Source of the DNA: Saccharomonospora marina XMU15
Lineage (GTDB): Bacteria > Actinomycetota > Actinomycetes > Mycobacteriales > Pseudonocardiaceae
Reading direction: 5' to 3'
DNA: 64,000 nt
Assembly: GCF_000244955.1 (NCBI RefSeq)
Contig: NZ_CM001439.1
Coordinates: 2,880,628-2,944,627, forward strand
Position numbers and translations under genes: made by a program. Under the pieces are notes generated by a model. The model worked only from the letters and a program-made list of their open reading frames with translations. It was not told where the DNA came from and made no database searches. Shown here one piece after another: positions 30,341 to 39,318 of the stretch. How positions within the stretch are numbered: the stretch's first letter is position 1; each line of letters starts with the position of its first letter.

Positions 30341-31119
30341 GCGCCCGCCAGCACCCGCACCGCCTCGTTGACGGCGGCACAACGCGCCATGCGCACGGCG
30401 TCGGTCAGCGGCCGCAGCGCGTCGGCCCTGCGCGAGGCCGCCGACGCCGACAGCGCCCCGCCGGGCTGGTCGGCGTGCGCGAGCGCGACGATCGCGGCCA
30501 CCTCCTCGGCACGTTGCAGCACTCGCAGCGCCCTGCCCGGCGTGCCGTCCGGCCACTGTGCCCTCGGCGTCGCCCGCAGTCGCGCCGACAGCTCCTCGCG
30601 CACACCGGGTCGCTCGCTGGCGACGTCCAGCGCCTGCAGCGCGCCCGCACTGTCGCGGATGGCGTCGGTGAGACCGTGCTCGGCCTCGGCGAGCGAGACG
30701 TACTCCGGCGCGGCGTCGGCCGAGGTGGCCAGCACCGTCCACCGCATCAGCCCCTCGGCGATGGACTGCGGCACCACTCCGTAGCCGAGGCCGACGAAAA
30801 CCACGGCCTCGCCCGCCCGTAGCGCGGCATCGGTGAACGGGCCGCCACCGCCCAGCCCGCGAGGGTCGCCGGGCACCGGCAGCACCAGCCGCGCATCGGT
30901 GCCCCCGAGTCGTCGCAGCGCCGCGAGCAGCCGGGCGGGGGAGGTGGGCACCGCACCGGTCACCGGAACGTCGAACGTGTCGGCCGTCGCGGTGTCGGCC
31001 GCGACCACCTCGTGGGCCTCACCCCAGGTCAGCAGGGCATCGAGCGCGTCGTCGGACGCGGCCGCACCATGCAGCCACGCCGAGGACCAGACGGCAAGGG
31101 TCGCGCTGGGACAACACAC
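30331..31119 (-). CDS. Conserved hypothetical protein, divergent from a ChlI-like ATPase
   Basis: 262 residues, soluble, Ala/Gly-rich. Visible segments: VCCPSATLAVWSSAWLHGAAASDDALDALLTWGEAHEVV at the N-terminus, LVLPVPGDPRGLGGGGPFTDAALRAGEAVVFVGLGYGVVPQS in the middle, AEEVAAIVALAHADQP and ADALRPLTDAVRMARCAAVNEAV at the end. No enzyme motif that I recognise. I choose GTG 31119, leaving about 68 nt of divergent promoter; an ATG at 31182 would put the start 4 nt from the opposite gene. Conservation next to the ATPase/VWA pair would suggest a shared function but I cannot test it. Confidence 0.65.
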   Translation of the reverse strand: MCCPSATLAVWSSAWLHGAAASDDALDALLTWGEAHEVVAADTATADTFDVPVTGAVPTSPARLLAALRRLGGTDARLVLPVPGDPRGLGGGGPFTDAALRAGEAVVFVGLGYGVVPQSIAEGLMRWTVLATSADAAPEYVSLAEAEHGLTDAIRDSAGALQALDVASERPGVREELSARLRATPRAQWPDGTPGRALRVLQRAEEVAAIVALAHADQPGGALSASAASRRADALRPLTDAVRMARCAAVNEAVRVLAGAAG

Positions 31120-31186
31120 AGGAATCGAGCGTACCTGGAGCCGCTCCACATCGACGCACGGCGAAACCGCAAGTAGCGTCATAGGA

Positions 31187-32596
31187 GTGACCGCGTCCTC
31201 ACCCCCACCACCTGAAGGACTACCCCGCACCCTCGGCGAACTGCGCGCCGCCGGATACGCGCCGCGAAGCGTCAAGACCGAGTTGCACGACAACCTGCTC
31301 GACACGCTGCGGGCGGGAGGCCAGCCGTGGCCGGGGATCGTCGGCTTCTCCCGCACCGTGCTGCCGCAGTTCGAACGCGCCCTGCTGGCGGGCCACGACG
31401 TCGTGCTGCTCGGCGAACGAGGCCAGGGCAAGACGCGACTGCTGCGGACCCTCGTCGGACTGCTCGACGAATGGACCCCCGTGCTGGAGGGTTGCGAACT
31501 CGCCGAGCATCCGCTCGACCCGATCACCCCCGCATCCCGCCGCAGGGTCGCCGAACTCGGTGACTCCGCGCCCGTGACGTGGCTGCACCGCAGCCAGCGC
31601 TACACCGAGAAGCTGGCCACACCGGACACCTCGGTGGGCGACCTGATCGGAGACGTCGACCCGGTGAAGGTGGCGGAAGGGCGCAGCCTCGGCGACCCCG
31701 AAACCATCCACTTCGGGCTCGTGCCGCGGGCTCACCGTGGCATCGTGGCCGTCAACGAACTGCCCGACCTCGCCGAGCGCATCCAGGTCGCGTTGCTGAA
31801 CGTGATGGAGGAGCGAGACATCCAGGTTCGTGGCTACACGCTTCGGCTGCCGCTGGACGTGCTGCTCGTCGCCACGGCCAACCCGGAGGACTACACCAAC
31901 CGCGGCCGCATCATCACGCCGCTGAAGGACCGCTTCGGTGCCGAGATCCGCACCCACTACCCGCTGGACGTGGCGGCGGAGGTGGGCGTCGTGCGGCAGG
32001 AGGCCCACCTGGTCGCCGAGGTCGGCGAGCCACTGTTGGAGGTGCTGGCCCGGTTCGTGCGCAACCTGCGGGAGTCCAACGTCGTCGATCAGCGTTCCGG
32101 CGTTTCCGCCAGGTTCGCCGTGGCCGCCGCCGAGACCGTCGCCGCGGCCGCGTTGCGCCGCTCCGCGCTGACCGGCGAGGCCCCGGCCGTGGCGCGGCCG
32201 GTGGATCTGGACGCCGTTCCCGCCGTGTTGCGCGGCAAGGTGGAGTTCGAGCCCGGCGAGGAGGGCAGGGAGAGCGAACACCTGGTGCACCTGCTGCGCC
32301 GCGCGATCGCGGAGACGGCGCGGGACCGGTTCGCCGGTCTCGATTTGCGCCCGCTGGCCGACGCCGTCGCCGACGGGCACCTGGTCGCGACGGGTGAGCG
32401 GGTACCTGGCAAGGACGTGCTCGCGGCGCTGCCGGAACTGCCGGTGCTGCACGAGGTGGCGCGGCGCGCCGGGGTGTCGGCGGACGAGCCGCCTGGCCGT
32501 ATCGCCTCGGCGGTGGAGCTGGCCCTGGAATCGCTGTACCTGACACGCAAGCTGGCCAAGGACGCCGACGACACCACCACGGTGTACGGGCCATGA
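31187..32596 (+). CDS. AAA+ ATPase, magnesium-chelatase ChlI/BchI-like
   Basis: 469 residues. Walker A LLGERGQGKTRLLRTLVGLLD at about 73-82; GLVPRAHRGIVAVNELPDLAERIQVALLNVMEERDIQVRGYTLRLPLDVLLVATANPEDYTNRGRIITPLKDRF is the Walker B/insert/sensor region typical of the MoxR/ChlI helix-2-insert clade. C-terminal 150 residues form a helical lid. The next gene encodes a VWA protein overlapping by ATGA, so this is an I/D-type chelatase-like pair. No H (porphyrin-binding) subunit is nearby, so metal chelation is not implied. TAGCGT 7 nt before GTG suggests a leaderless message. Confidence 0.88.
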   Translation: MTASSPPPPEGLPRTLGELRAAGYAPRSVKTELHDNLLDTLRAGGQPWPGIVGFSRTVLPQFERALLAGHDVVLLGERGQGKTRLLRTLVGLLDEWTPVLEGCELAEHPLDPITPASRRRVAELGDSAPVTWLHRSQRYTEKLATPDTSVGDLIGDVDPVKVAEGRSLGDPETIHFGLVPRAHRGIVAVNELPDLAERIQVALLNVMEERDIQVRGYTLRLPLDVLLVATANPEDYTNRGRIITPLKDRFGAEIRTHYPLDVAAEVGVVRQEAHLVAEVGEPLLEVLARFVRNLRESNVVDQRSGVSARFAVAAAETVAAAALRRSALTGEAPAVARPVDLDAVPAVLRGKVEFEPGEEGRESEHLVHLLRRAIAETARDRFAGLDLRPLADAVADGHLVATGERVPGKDVLAALPELPVLHEVARRAGVSADEPPGRIASAVELALESLYLTRKLAKDADDTTTVYGP

Positions 32597-34548
32597 CGGT
32601 GCCGCAGGCGTACTCCTACGGTCCGTACCACGACGGTCCCGACCCGCTGGCACCGCCGATCGATCTGCGCGAGGCCATGGACGCGATCGGCGAGGACGTG
32701 CTGGCGGGGTCCTCGCCCCGCTCGGCGCTGCAGGAGCTGCTGCGCAGGGGCACCCGCGACACCACAGGACTCGACGAGCTGACCCGCCGGGTGTGGCAGC
32801 GGCGCTCCGAACTACAGCGCAGGCACCGGCTGGACGGCACGCTGGGCGAGGTTCAGCGGCTGCTCGACGACGCGCTGCGGGCCGAACGCAAGGCGTTGTT
32901 TCCCGATCCGAGCGACGACGCGCGGTTTCGCGAGGCCCGACTCGACGCGCTGCCACCCGGGACCGCGGCCGCGGTGCGCGACCTGGCGGACTACGACTGG
33001 ACGTCGCAGACCGGCGGGCAGAACTACGAGCGTATCCGCGAACTGCTGGGCCAGCAGCTGCTGGAGTCTCGCTTCGAGGGGATGAAGGAGGCGCTGCGCT
33101 CCACCACGGCGCAGGACGTGGAGCGGGTCAACCGGATGCTCGCCGACCTCAACGCGCTGCTCGCCGCGCACGCGCGCGGCTACGGCGACATCGACGAGCG
33201 GTTCGCCGAGTTCATGCGCAGGCACGGTGAGTTCTTCCCGGAGAATCCCCGCGACATCGACGAGCTCGTCGACGCGCTGGCCGCCCGTTCCGCCGCTGCC
33301 TCGCGGATGCTCAACTCGATGACCCCTGAGCAGCGGCAGGAGCTGGCGCAGCTGTCGCAGCAGGCGTTCGGCGATCCCCGCATCGCCCAGCAGCTGTCCC
33401 AACTGGACTCGCAGTTGCGTGGCCTTCGCCCGGATCAGGACTGGACGTCCTCGGCGCGATTCCGGGGCGAGGACCCGCTCGGGATCGCCGACGGTGTGCG
33501 TGCGATGACAGCGTTGGCCGAACTGGACGCGCTCGCCGAGCAGCTTTCGCAGGGCTATCCGGGGGCACGAATGGAGGACATCGACCTCGACGCGCTGGAG
33601 CGCCAACTCGGCCAGGACGCGAGGGTCGATGCCGCGCGACTGGCCGAACTGCAGCAGCAGCTTCGCGGCGAGGGACTGTTGCAGCGGGCACCGGACGGTT
33701 CGCTGCGGTTGTCGCCGAAGGCGTTGCGGCGGTTGGGGGAGACCGCACTCGCCGACGTGGTGCGCTCGCTGCGTGGGCGCACCGGGCAGCGTGACACCTC
33801 CTCGGCGGGCGCGGCAGGAGAGCCCAGCGGTTCCACCAGGCAGTGGCAGTTCGGTGACACCGAGCCGTGGGCGGTTTCGCGCACGGTGCGCAACGCGGTG
33901 TTGCGGACGGCTGCGGCCGGTGGCGGCAGGGTGCGGCTCGACGTGTCGGACGTGGAGGTCGCCGAGACCGAACACCGCTCGCGTGCGGCCGTGGCGCTGT
34001 GCGTGGACACCTCGTGGTCGATGGTGGCCGAGGGCAGGTGGCTGCCGATGAAACGCACGGCACTGGCCCTGCACCAGCTGATCTCGACGAGGTTTCGTGA
34101 CGACGCGCTGCGGCTCATCACCTTCGGCAGGTACGCGGCCGAGGTGGAGCTACCCGACCTCGTCGGCATGGAGGGGACGTGGGAACAGGGCACCAACGCA
34201 CATCACGCCCTGCTGCTCGCGGGGCGGCACCTGCGCAGGCACCCGGACGCGCAGCCGGTGGTGTTGCTGGTCACCGACGGCGAACCCACGGCGCACCTCG
34301 AACCCGATGGTGAGGCCGAGTTCGACTACCCACCCAGCCCCCGCACACTGCGCAAGACGCTGTCCGAAGTGGACCGCCTCGCGAAGTTGAACGCCGCGCT
34401 GACCGTGTTCCGGCTCGGTGACGATCCGCGGCTCGCCGCGTTCGTCGACGCGCTAGCCCGCCGAAGCGGCGGGCGGGTGCTCGCTCCGGACCCCGAAGGG
34501 CTCGGCGCGGCGGTGGTGGGCGACTACCTGCGCCGCAGGACACGCTGA
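32593..34548 (+). CDS. VWA-domain protein, ChlD-like partner
   Basis: 651 residues. N-terminal ~440 residues are Arg/Glu/Leu-rich helices (possible coiled coils: LQELLRRGTRDTTGLDELTRRVWQRRSELQRRHRLDG, MLNSMTPEQRQELAQLSQQAFGD). The C-terminal VWA domain has an intact MIDAS (ALCVDTSWSMVAEGRWLPMKRTA, LLVTDGEPTAH). No membrane helix, unlike the BatA protein at 23980. Acts with the ATPase encoded immediately upstream, presumably using ATP-driven VWA binding to remodel a client. Client not identified. Confidence 0.88.
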   Translation: MTVPQAYSYGPYHDGPDPLAPPIDLREAMDAIGEDVLAGSSPRSALQELLRRGTRDTTGLDELTRRVWQRRSELQRRHRLDGTLGEVQRLLDDALRAERKALFPDPSDDARFREARLDALPPGTAAAVRDLADYDWTSQTGGQNYERIRELLGQQLLESRFEGMKEALRSTTAQDVERVNRMLADLNALLAAHARGYGDIDERFAEFMRRHGEFFPENPRDIDELVDALAARSAAASRMLNSMTPEQRQELAQLSQQAFGDPRIAQQLSQLDSQLRGLRPDQDWTSSARFRGEDPLGIADGVRAMTALAELDALAEQLSQGYPGARMEDIDLDALERQLGQDARVDAARLAELQQQLRGEGLLQRAPDGSLRLSPKALRRLGETALADVVRSLRGRTGQRDTSSAGAAGEPSGSTRQWQFGDTEPWAVSRTVRNAVLRTAAAGGGRVRLDVSDVEVAETEHRSRAAVALCVDTSWSMVAEGRWLPMKRTALALHQLISTRFRDDALRLITFGRYAAEVELPDLVGMEGTWEQGTNAHHALLLAGRHLRRHPDAQPVVLLVTDGEPTAHLEPDGEAEFDYPPSPRTLRKTLSEVDRLAKLNAALTVFRLGDDPRLAAFVDALARRSGGRVLAPDPEGLGAAVVGDYLRRRTR

Positions 34549-34635
34549 CCGGCACCCAGCAACGCTGACCGGCGCCGGCGAGCGCCCGACCGGCGTCGCC
34601 GGGGCGTTGGGTGTCGCTCGGTGTCGCTGGGCACA

Positions 34636-34673
34636 GCCCTGCCCGCCCTGGCGCGAGCCGGGACGGGCAGGGC
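34636..34673. terminator. Bidirectional hairpin terminator
   Basis: 10-bp perfect stem (34636-34645 with 34664-34673), between the convergent VWA gene (ends 34548) and the transporter gene (ends 34679). Confidence 0.6.
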
Positions 34674-34678
34674 CGGTG

Positions 34679-36019
34679 TCATTCGGCCAGTTCGGCTCGC
34701 CGACCAGCCTCGGCGGTAGCGGGCCGCGACGATTCGCCGGTGTCGTTGTCGTGACCGGTGCGAAGGCCGAGCACGGCCAGGAAGCTCAGCAGCGACATTC
34801 CCGCGACGTACAGCGCGATGGGCGTGGAGGAGTTGTAGGCGCCGTACAGCGCCGTGGCCACGATGGGGGTCAGCGCGCCACCGAGCATGCCGCCCATCTG
34901 GTAGCCGATGGAGATGCCGCTGTAGCGCACCCGCATCGGGAAGATCTCGCTGAACAGCCCGCCCTGGGCACCCGCCATGATGCCCTGCACGATCGCGGCG
35001 ACGACGAAGGCGAGCAGCGCCGGCATCGTTTCACCCGTGTTGACCAGCGCGAACAATGGCAGCGGCCACAGCACGGCGGTCAGCGCGCCGATCGTGAAGA
35101 CGCGCTTGGCGCCGAACCGGTCGGAGAGTATCGCCGACACCACGATCGTGGCGATCCACAGTGCCGTGGAGGTGAGGATCAACGTGAGCAGGGTGGTGCG
35201 GTCGAAGCCCGCGACGGTGGTGCCGTAGGTGAGCATGTAAACGATCACCGTGTAGCCGACGGCGGGCGGTGCGATGGAGGCCAGGCTCGCCAGCACCAGG
35301 TTGCGCGGCTGCTGCCGGAACAGCTCCGCGATCGGCACCTTGGCCAGGTCCTTGTGCTGCTTGGCCTTCTCGAACTCCGGCGCGTCGCGCAGCCTGCTGC
35401 GCACGAGGATGCCGACGACCACGAGCACGATGCTGAACAGGAAGGGGATGCGCCAGCCGTAGTCCAGGAACGCCTCGTCGGACATGCCCGAGACCGAAAG
35501 GAACGCCAGGTTCGACGTCAACACCCCGACCGGAACCCCGAACTGCGCGAAGCTGCCGTAGACGGCACGGCGGCGCGGGGAGGCGTGTTCGGTCGCGATG
35601 AGGACGGCGCCTCCCCATTCCCCGCCGACCCCGAATCCCTGCAACACGCGCAGCAGGGTCAGCAACACCGGCGCGGCCAGCCCGATGGCCGCGTAGGTCG
35701 GCAGCACACCGATCAGGAACGTCGTTCCACCGGTGAGCAGCAGGGTGAGCACCAGCATCGACTTGCGTCCGATGCGGTCGCCGAAGTGTCCGATCACGGC
35801 CGCGCCGAGTGGCCGCGCGATGAAGCCGACCGCGAAGGCGCTGAAGGCGGCCAGCGTGCCCGCCGTGGCCGAGAACTCGGGGAAGAACAGGGAACCGAAC
35901 ACCAGCGCCGCTGCGGTGCCGAAGATGTAGTAGTCGTACCACTCGATCGACGTGCCGATGAAGCTGGCGGCGAAGATGCCCCGCTTCGACGGGGTGGTGC
36001 CGGGTTGTGACACTGCCAT
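34679..36019 (-). CDS. MFS transporter, metabolite:H+ symporter (MHS/ProP-like) family
   Basis: 446 residues, 12 membrane segments. Signatures: ASFIGTSIEWYDYYIFGTAAALVFGSLFFP (the EWYDY motif in TM1 of MHS proteins), GHFGDRIGRKSMLVLTLLLTG (MFS motif between TM2 and TM3), LRVLQGFGVGGEWGGAVLIATEHA, and RRRAVYGSFAQFGVPVGVL. MHS carriers take up osmolytes or di/tricarboxylates with protons; the substrate here is not determined. ATG at 36019 has AAAGGAA 11 nt upstream. Single gene. Confidence 0.88.
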   Translation of the reverse strand: MAVSQPGTTPSKRGIFAASFIGTSIEWYDYYIFGTAAALVFGSLFFPEFSATAGTLAAFSAFAVGFIARPLGAAVIGHFGDRIGRKSMLVLTLLLTGGTTFLIGVLPTYAAIGLAAPVLLTLLRVLQGFGVGGEWGGAVLIATEHASPRRRAVYGSFAQFGVPVGVLTSNLAFLSVSGMSDEAFLDYGWRIPFLFSIVLVVVGILVRSRLRDAPEFEKAKQHKDLAKVPIAELFRQQPRNLVLASLASIAPPAVGYTVIVYMLTYGTTVAGFDRTTLLTLILTSTALWIATIVVSAILSDRFGAKRVFTIGALTAVLWPLPLFALVNTGETMPALLAFVVAAIVQGIMAGAQGGLFSEIFPMRVRYSGISIGYQMGGMLGGALTPIVATALYGAYNSSTPIALYVAGMSLLSFLAVLGLRTGHDNDTGESSRPATAEAGRRAELAE

Positions 36020-36328
36020 GGTGCGCAGTTTCCTTTCGACGCCACAGCGCGGGCAGCGGAGCACATCAGGCGCCGATACCCGCCTTTCGATGGGTCGCAT
36101 GAAAGCAGCCGAATCGGCTGCTGACCATGCGCTCATGAGCCGATCCTCGCTACGTCATCCGTCCTGTTTCGCGGTGAGCTGACCCGTCGTGACCTGCAAA
36201 GCGGCAGCCGGGTGCGGCGGCAGGTGAGATCGGCCACGACATCGGCCACGACATCGGCCACCCACGCTCTCCCAACGGGCGGGACGGCCCGACCCGGACT
36301 GCAGGCAGGGCCACATAGGGTTGAGGGC
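36020..36328. other. Intergenic region between the MHS transporter and mshC
   Basis: About 309 nt without a gene. Holds the divergent promoters: TAGGGT at 36316-36321, 7 nt before the mshC ATG, and a leader for the transporter. Also holds a 12-bp tandem repeat at 36229-36261. I see no riboswitch or small ORF that I would defend. Confidence 0.5.
36229..36261 (+). repeat. 12-bp tandem repeat, 2.75 copies
   Basis: ATCGGCCACGAC repeated at 36229, 36241 and 36253 (last copy lacks CAC-GAC end), inside the intergenic region upstream of mshC. All copies perfect over the shared bases. Could be simple slippage or clustered binding sites. Confidence 0.8.
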
Positions 36329-37567
36329 ATGCAGACCTGGTCCTCCATCGCCGTGCCCCGTGTCCCCGGTACCCCGCGCCCGCTGCGGCTGTTCGACACG
36401 GCGACCGGCCAGCTCCGGCCGACCTCGCCCGGGCGGCTGGCGAAGATGTACGTCTGTGGCATCACTCCCTACGACGCCACGCACATGGGGCACGCGGCGA
36501 CCTACCTGGCCTTCGACCTCATCCACCGGCAGTGGCTCGACGCCGGGCACGAGGTGCACTACGTGCAAAACGTCACCGACATCGACGATCCGCTGCTGGA
36601 GCGCGCCGAACGGGACCACGACGACTGGGTGGTGCTCGGGATGCGGGAGACGGCGTTGTTCCGTGAGGACATGGAGGCGCTGCGGGTGCTGCCGCCGCGC
36701 GACTTCATCGGTGCCGTCGAGAGCATCCCGGAGATCGTCGAGGTGATCGCCAAACTGCTGGCGTCGGGCGCGGCCTACCGCGTGGACGACCCGCAGTACC
36801 CGGACGTGTACTTCGACCGCTCCTACACCGGCCGGTTCGGCTACCAGTCCAACTACGACGACGCCATGATGGCCGCGTTCTTCGGTGAGCGCGGCGGCGA
36901 CCCCGACCGGCCGGGCAAGCGTGACCCGCTCGACGCGCTGCTGTGGCGCGCGGCTCGCCCCGGGGAGCCCTGCTGGGAATCCGAACTCGGACCCGGCAGG
37001 CCCGGCTGGCACATCGAGTGCAGCGCGATCGCACTGAACCGACTCGGTTTCGGCTTCGACGTGCAGGGCGGTGGTTCGGACCTGGCGTTCCCGCACCACG
37101 AGTACAGTGCCGCGCACGCCGAGGCGTTGCTGAACGAGCACCCGTTCGCGCGGCACTACGTGCACGCCGGGATGATCGCGTTGGACGGCGAGAAGATGTC
37201 GAAGTCCAAGGGCAACCTGGTGCTCGTGTCGCGGCTGCGCGCGGGTGGGGTCGAGCCCTCGGCGATCCGGCTGGCGCTGTTCGACGGCCACTACCGCAGC
37301 GACCGGCAATGGACCGACGGGCTGCTCGAGCGGGCGCAGGCACGGCTCGGCCGGTGGCGGGAAGCGGTGTCGCTGCCCAAGGGGCCCGACGCGGAGGCCA
37401 CGGTGTCGCGGCTTCGTGCCCACCTCGCCGACGACCTGGACACGCCGAAGGCACTGGCGGCGGTGGACGCCTGGGTGCGCGAGGCGCTCGACCGCACCGG
37501 CGGCGACCCGGACGCGGGCTCGCTGATCAGGAACGCGGTGGACTCGCTGCTGGGTGTGTCGCTCTGA
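36329..37567 (+). CDS. mshC: Cysteine:1-D-myo-inosityl 2-amino-2-deoxy-alpha-D-glucopyranoside ligase MshC
   Basis: 412 residues, the expected length. ATP-dependent ligase for the penultimate step of mycothiol synthesis (adds Cys to GlcN-Ins). A class-I cysteinyl-tRNA synthetase relative: HIGH-type [30 protein letters not shown] preceding it (zinc Cys), GWHIECSAI and FPHHE (zinc ligands), KMSKSKGN. The tRNA-binding domain of CysS is absent. ATG at 36329 gives MQTWSSI; TAGGGT 7 nt upstream suggests a leaderless transcript. Lies between the transporter and the ABC-F gene; the PAC2 gene is 4 kb downstream, as in the Rv2130c-Rv2125 neighbourhood. Confidence 0.95.
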   Translation: MQTWSSIAVPRVPGTPRPLRLFDTATGQLRPTSPGRLAKMYVCGITPYDATHMGHAATYLAFDLIHRQWLDAGHEVHYVQNVTDIDDPLLERAERDHDDWVVLGMRETALFREDMEALRVLPPRDFIGAVESIPEIVEVIAKLLASGAAYRVDDPQYPDVYFDRSYTGRFGYQSNYDDAMMAAFFGERGGDPDRPGKRDPLDALLWRAARPGEPCWESELGPGRPGWHIECSAIALNRLGFGFDVQGGGSDLAFPHHEYSAAHAEALLNEHPFARHYVHAGMIALDGEKMSKSKGNLVLVSRLRAGGVEPSAIRLALFDGHYRSDRQWTDGLLERAQARLGRWREAVSLPKGPDAEATVSRLRAHLADDLDTPKALAAVDAWVREALDRTGGDPDAGSLIRNAVDSLLGVSL

Positions 37568-37647
37568 ACCGGGTCACCCTCGGGGCCTGGGGTGAGGCGC
37601 AGGGTGGGCCGTCGCGCCGCGGCGCCTCGTCGGGCACGTCAGGCGCA

Positions 37648-39318
37648 TCACTTCGGCCCTTCCACGGCGAACTCTCGGCCCTGCCAGCCGCGGCGCAGCC
37701 AGCGGTCGTGGGAGGCAACCACGACCGCACCCGGCGCGCTCCCCAGCGCCTCGGTCAGTTCCTCGGCCAGAGTCGGTGAGATGTGGTTGGTCGGCTCGTC
37801 GAGCAGCAGCAACTGCGGCGGGTCGGCGAGCAGTAACGCCAGCGCCAGCCTGCGCCGCTGCCCTACGGACAGCTCGCCCAGCGGCCGGTCGACGTCTCGC
37901 GGCGACAGCAGCCCGAGTTCCGGCAACGCGGGCGCGTCAGGGCCGGCTCGGCGGCTGTAGAGCTCCCGCGGGGTGCGGGTGTGGTCGGCGAAGGTGACGT
38001 CCTGTTCCAGCAGGGCGGTGCGCAGGCCGTCGGACCGCCACACCTCGCCACGCGCGGGCCGCAGCCTGCCCGCCAGCACCGCGAGCAGTGTCGACTTGCC
38101 CGTGCCGTTACCGCCGGTGACGAGCAGCCGGCTGGTGCCCTCGATGACCAGTTCGTCCAGCCGCAGCCTGCCGGGCACCTCGACGCCGCGTGCCGACAGC
38201 AGCCGCGGTGGCACGGACCCGGCGGTCAGCGCGCCCGCGAACCGCAACGGGGGCGGCGGCTTGCTCACCTGGGTGTGTTCGAGTTCGGCGAGCCTGCGCC
38301 GCGCGTCACGCACCCGGCGGGAGATCTGCCGCTGCACCCGCCCCGTCTTGAAGTCGTAGGCCAGTTTCGCGTTGTCGCGGGGCGGGCGGTCGTGGTTGAT
38401 GTCGCGAGAGGTCACCGCCACGGCGTGCCGCAACCGCCGTAGCTCGCGCTGCTCCTCGGCGTGGCGCTGCTCCCAGCGGGCCCGCTCGGCTCGCTTGGCC
38501 AGCAGGTAGTCGCTGTAGCGGCCGCGATAGCGGGTGAGGCCGCCGAGGGCGGGGTCGAGGTCCACGATGTGGGTGCACACCGCGTCGAGGAAGACTCGGT
38601 CGTGCGAGGAGAGCACCACGATGCCGGTGAGCCCGGCCAGGTGGCGCTGCAGGAACTCCATCGCCTCGTCGTCGAGGTGGTTGGTCGGCTCGTCCAGCAA
38701 CAGCGTCCTCGGCCTGCGCACCAGCAGCGCGGCGAGCGCCAGGCGGGAGCGCTGGCCACCGGACAGCGTGCCGAGCGTGCGCTCGTTGTCGAGGTGGCCA
38801 ACGCCGAGACCGGCGCACACCAGCGCGGCGCGCCGATCGGCGTCCCACAGTTCGTGGGTCTGCGCCCACTCCAGCACTCGCCCGTACTCGGAGAGCGCGT
38901 CCTGGTCGTCGGGGTGTCCGGCCAGCCGTTCGCCGAGGCAGTCCAGCCGCCGTGCGACCGTGCGCAAGTGTGCCAGCGCGCCGTCGATCACCTCGGCGAT
39001 CGTCGCGCTCGGTGGCAGCGGCAGTTCCTGAGTGAGCAATCCGATGTCGTCGCCGCCGACGGTGCCGCCGCCGACGGTGCCGCCGCCGACGGTGCCGGAC
39101 GTCGGTTGCAGTCGCCCGGCCAGCAGCCGCAGCAGCGTCGTCTTGCCCGCTCCGTTCTCGCCGACCAGGCCGACGCGCTGACCCGCGCTGGCGGTGAAGT
39201 CGACGCCGGTGAGCACCATCCGGTCGCCGTAGGTGTAGCCGAGTTCGCGAGCACGCAGCGAAACCGGGGCAGAGACAGCAGAGCTAACAAGGGAAGCGGG
39301 AAAGGAATGAGCGGACAC
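37648..39318 (-). CDS. ABC-F ATPase, antibiotic-resistance-like (ribosome protection)
   Basis: 556 residues, two ABC domains and no membrane part. Walker A GLVGENGAGKTTLLRLL and LVTGGNGTGKSTLLAVL; signatures LSGGQRSRLALAALL and LSVGQRRRLALALLL; Walker B LLLDEPTNHLDD and LLLDEPTNHIS; a long charged interdomain linker (residues about 290-360). Resembles actinomycete TlrC/OleB-like ABC-F proteins that protect ribosomes from macrolides or lincosamides. A VGGGT tripling (three perfect 15-bp repeats at 39052-39096) sits in domain 1. GTG start 39318. A promoter, leaderless tripeptide ORF and hairpin precede it, suggesting translation-coupled control; see the leader entry. Divergent from the metallophosphoesterase gene. 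Confidence 0.85.
   Translation of the reverse strand: MSAHSFPASLVSSAVSAPVSLRARELGYTYGDRMVLTGVDFTASAGQRVGLVGENGAGKTTLLRLLAGRLQPTSGTVGGGTVGGGTVGGDDIGLLTQELPLPPSATIAEVIDGALAHLRTVARRLDCLGERLAGHPDDQDALSEYGRVLEWAQTHELWDADRRAALVCAGLGVGHLDNERTLGTLSGGQRSRLALAALLVRRPRTLLLDEPTNHLDDEAMEFLQRHLAGLTGIVVLSSHDRVFLDAVCTHIVDLDPALGGLTRYRGRYSDYLLAKRAERARWEQRHAEEQRELRRLRHAVAVTSRDINHDRPPRDNAKLAYDFKTGRVQRQISRRVRDARRRLAELEHTQVSKPPPPLRFAGALTAGSVPPRLLSARGVEVPGRLRLDELVIEGTSRLLVTGGNGTGKSTLLAVLAGRLRPARGEVWRSDGLRTALLEQDVTFADHTRTPRELYSRRAGPDAPALPELGLLSPRDVDRPLGELSVGQRRRLALALLLADPPQLLLLDEPTNHISPTLAEELTEALGSAPGAVVVASHDRWLRRGWQGREFAVEGPK
39052..39096 (+). repeat. Three perfect 15-bp tandem repeats in the ABC-F gene
   Basis: GCCGCCGACGGTGCC at 39052, 39067 and 39082. 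On the coding (minus) strand each encodes a GTVGG pentapeptide within domain 1, so the repeat keeps the frame. Slippage could vary loop length. Confidence 0.85.

Noticed and set aside
31120-31182. Upstream ATG (31182) for the 30331 gene
   Set aside because: It would leave only 4 nt between divergent starts and no room for a promoter; GTG 31119 is preferred, though not proven.
34607-36010. 467-codon His/Gln/Arg-rich frame on the + strand
   Set aside because: Antisense shadow of the MHS transporter; composition is low complexity and no family matches.
37594-37628. Possible terminator between mshC and the ABC-F gene
   Set aside because: Only a 7-bp stem with a 21-nt loop; too weak to call.
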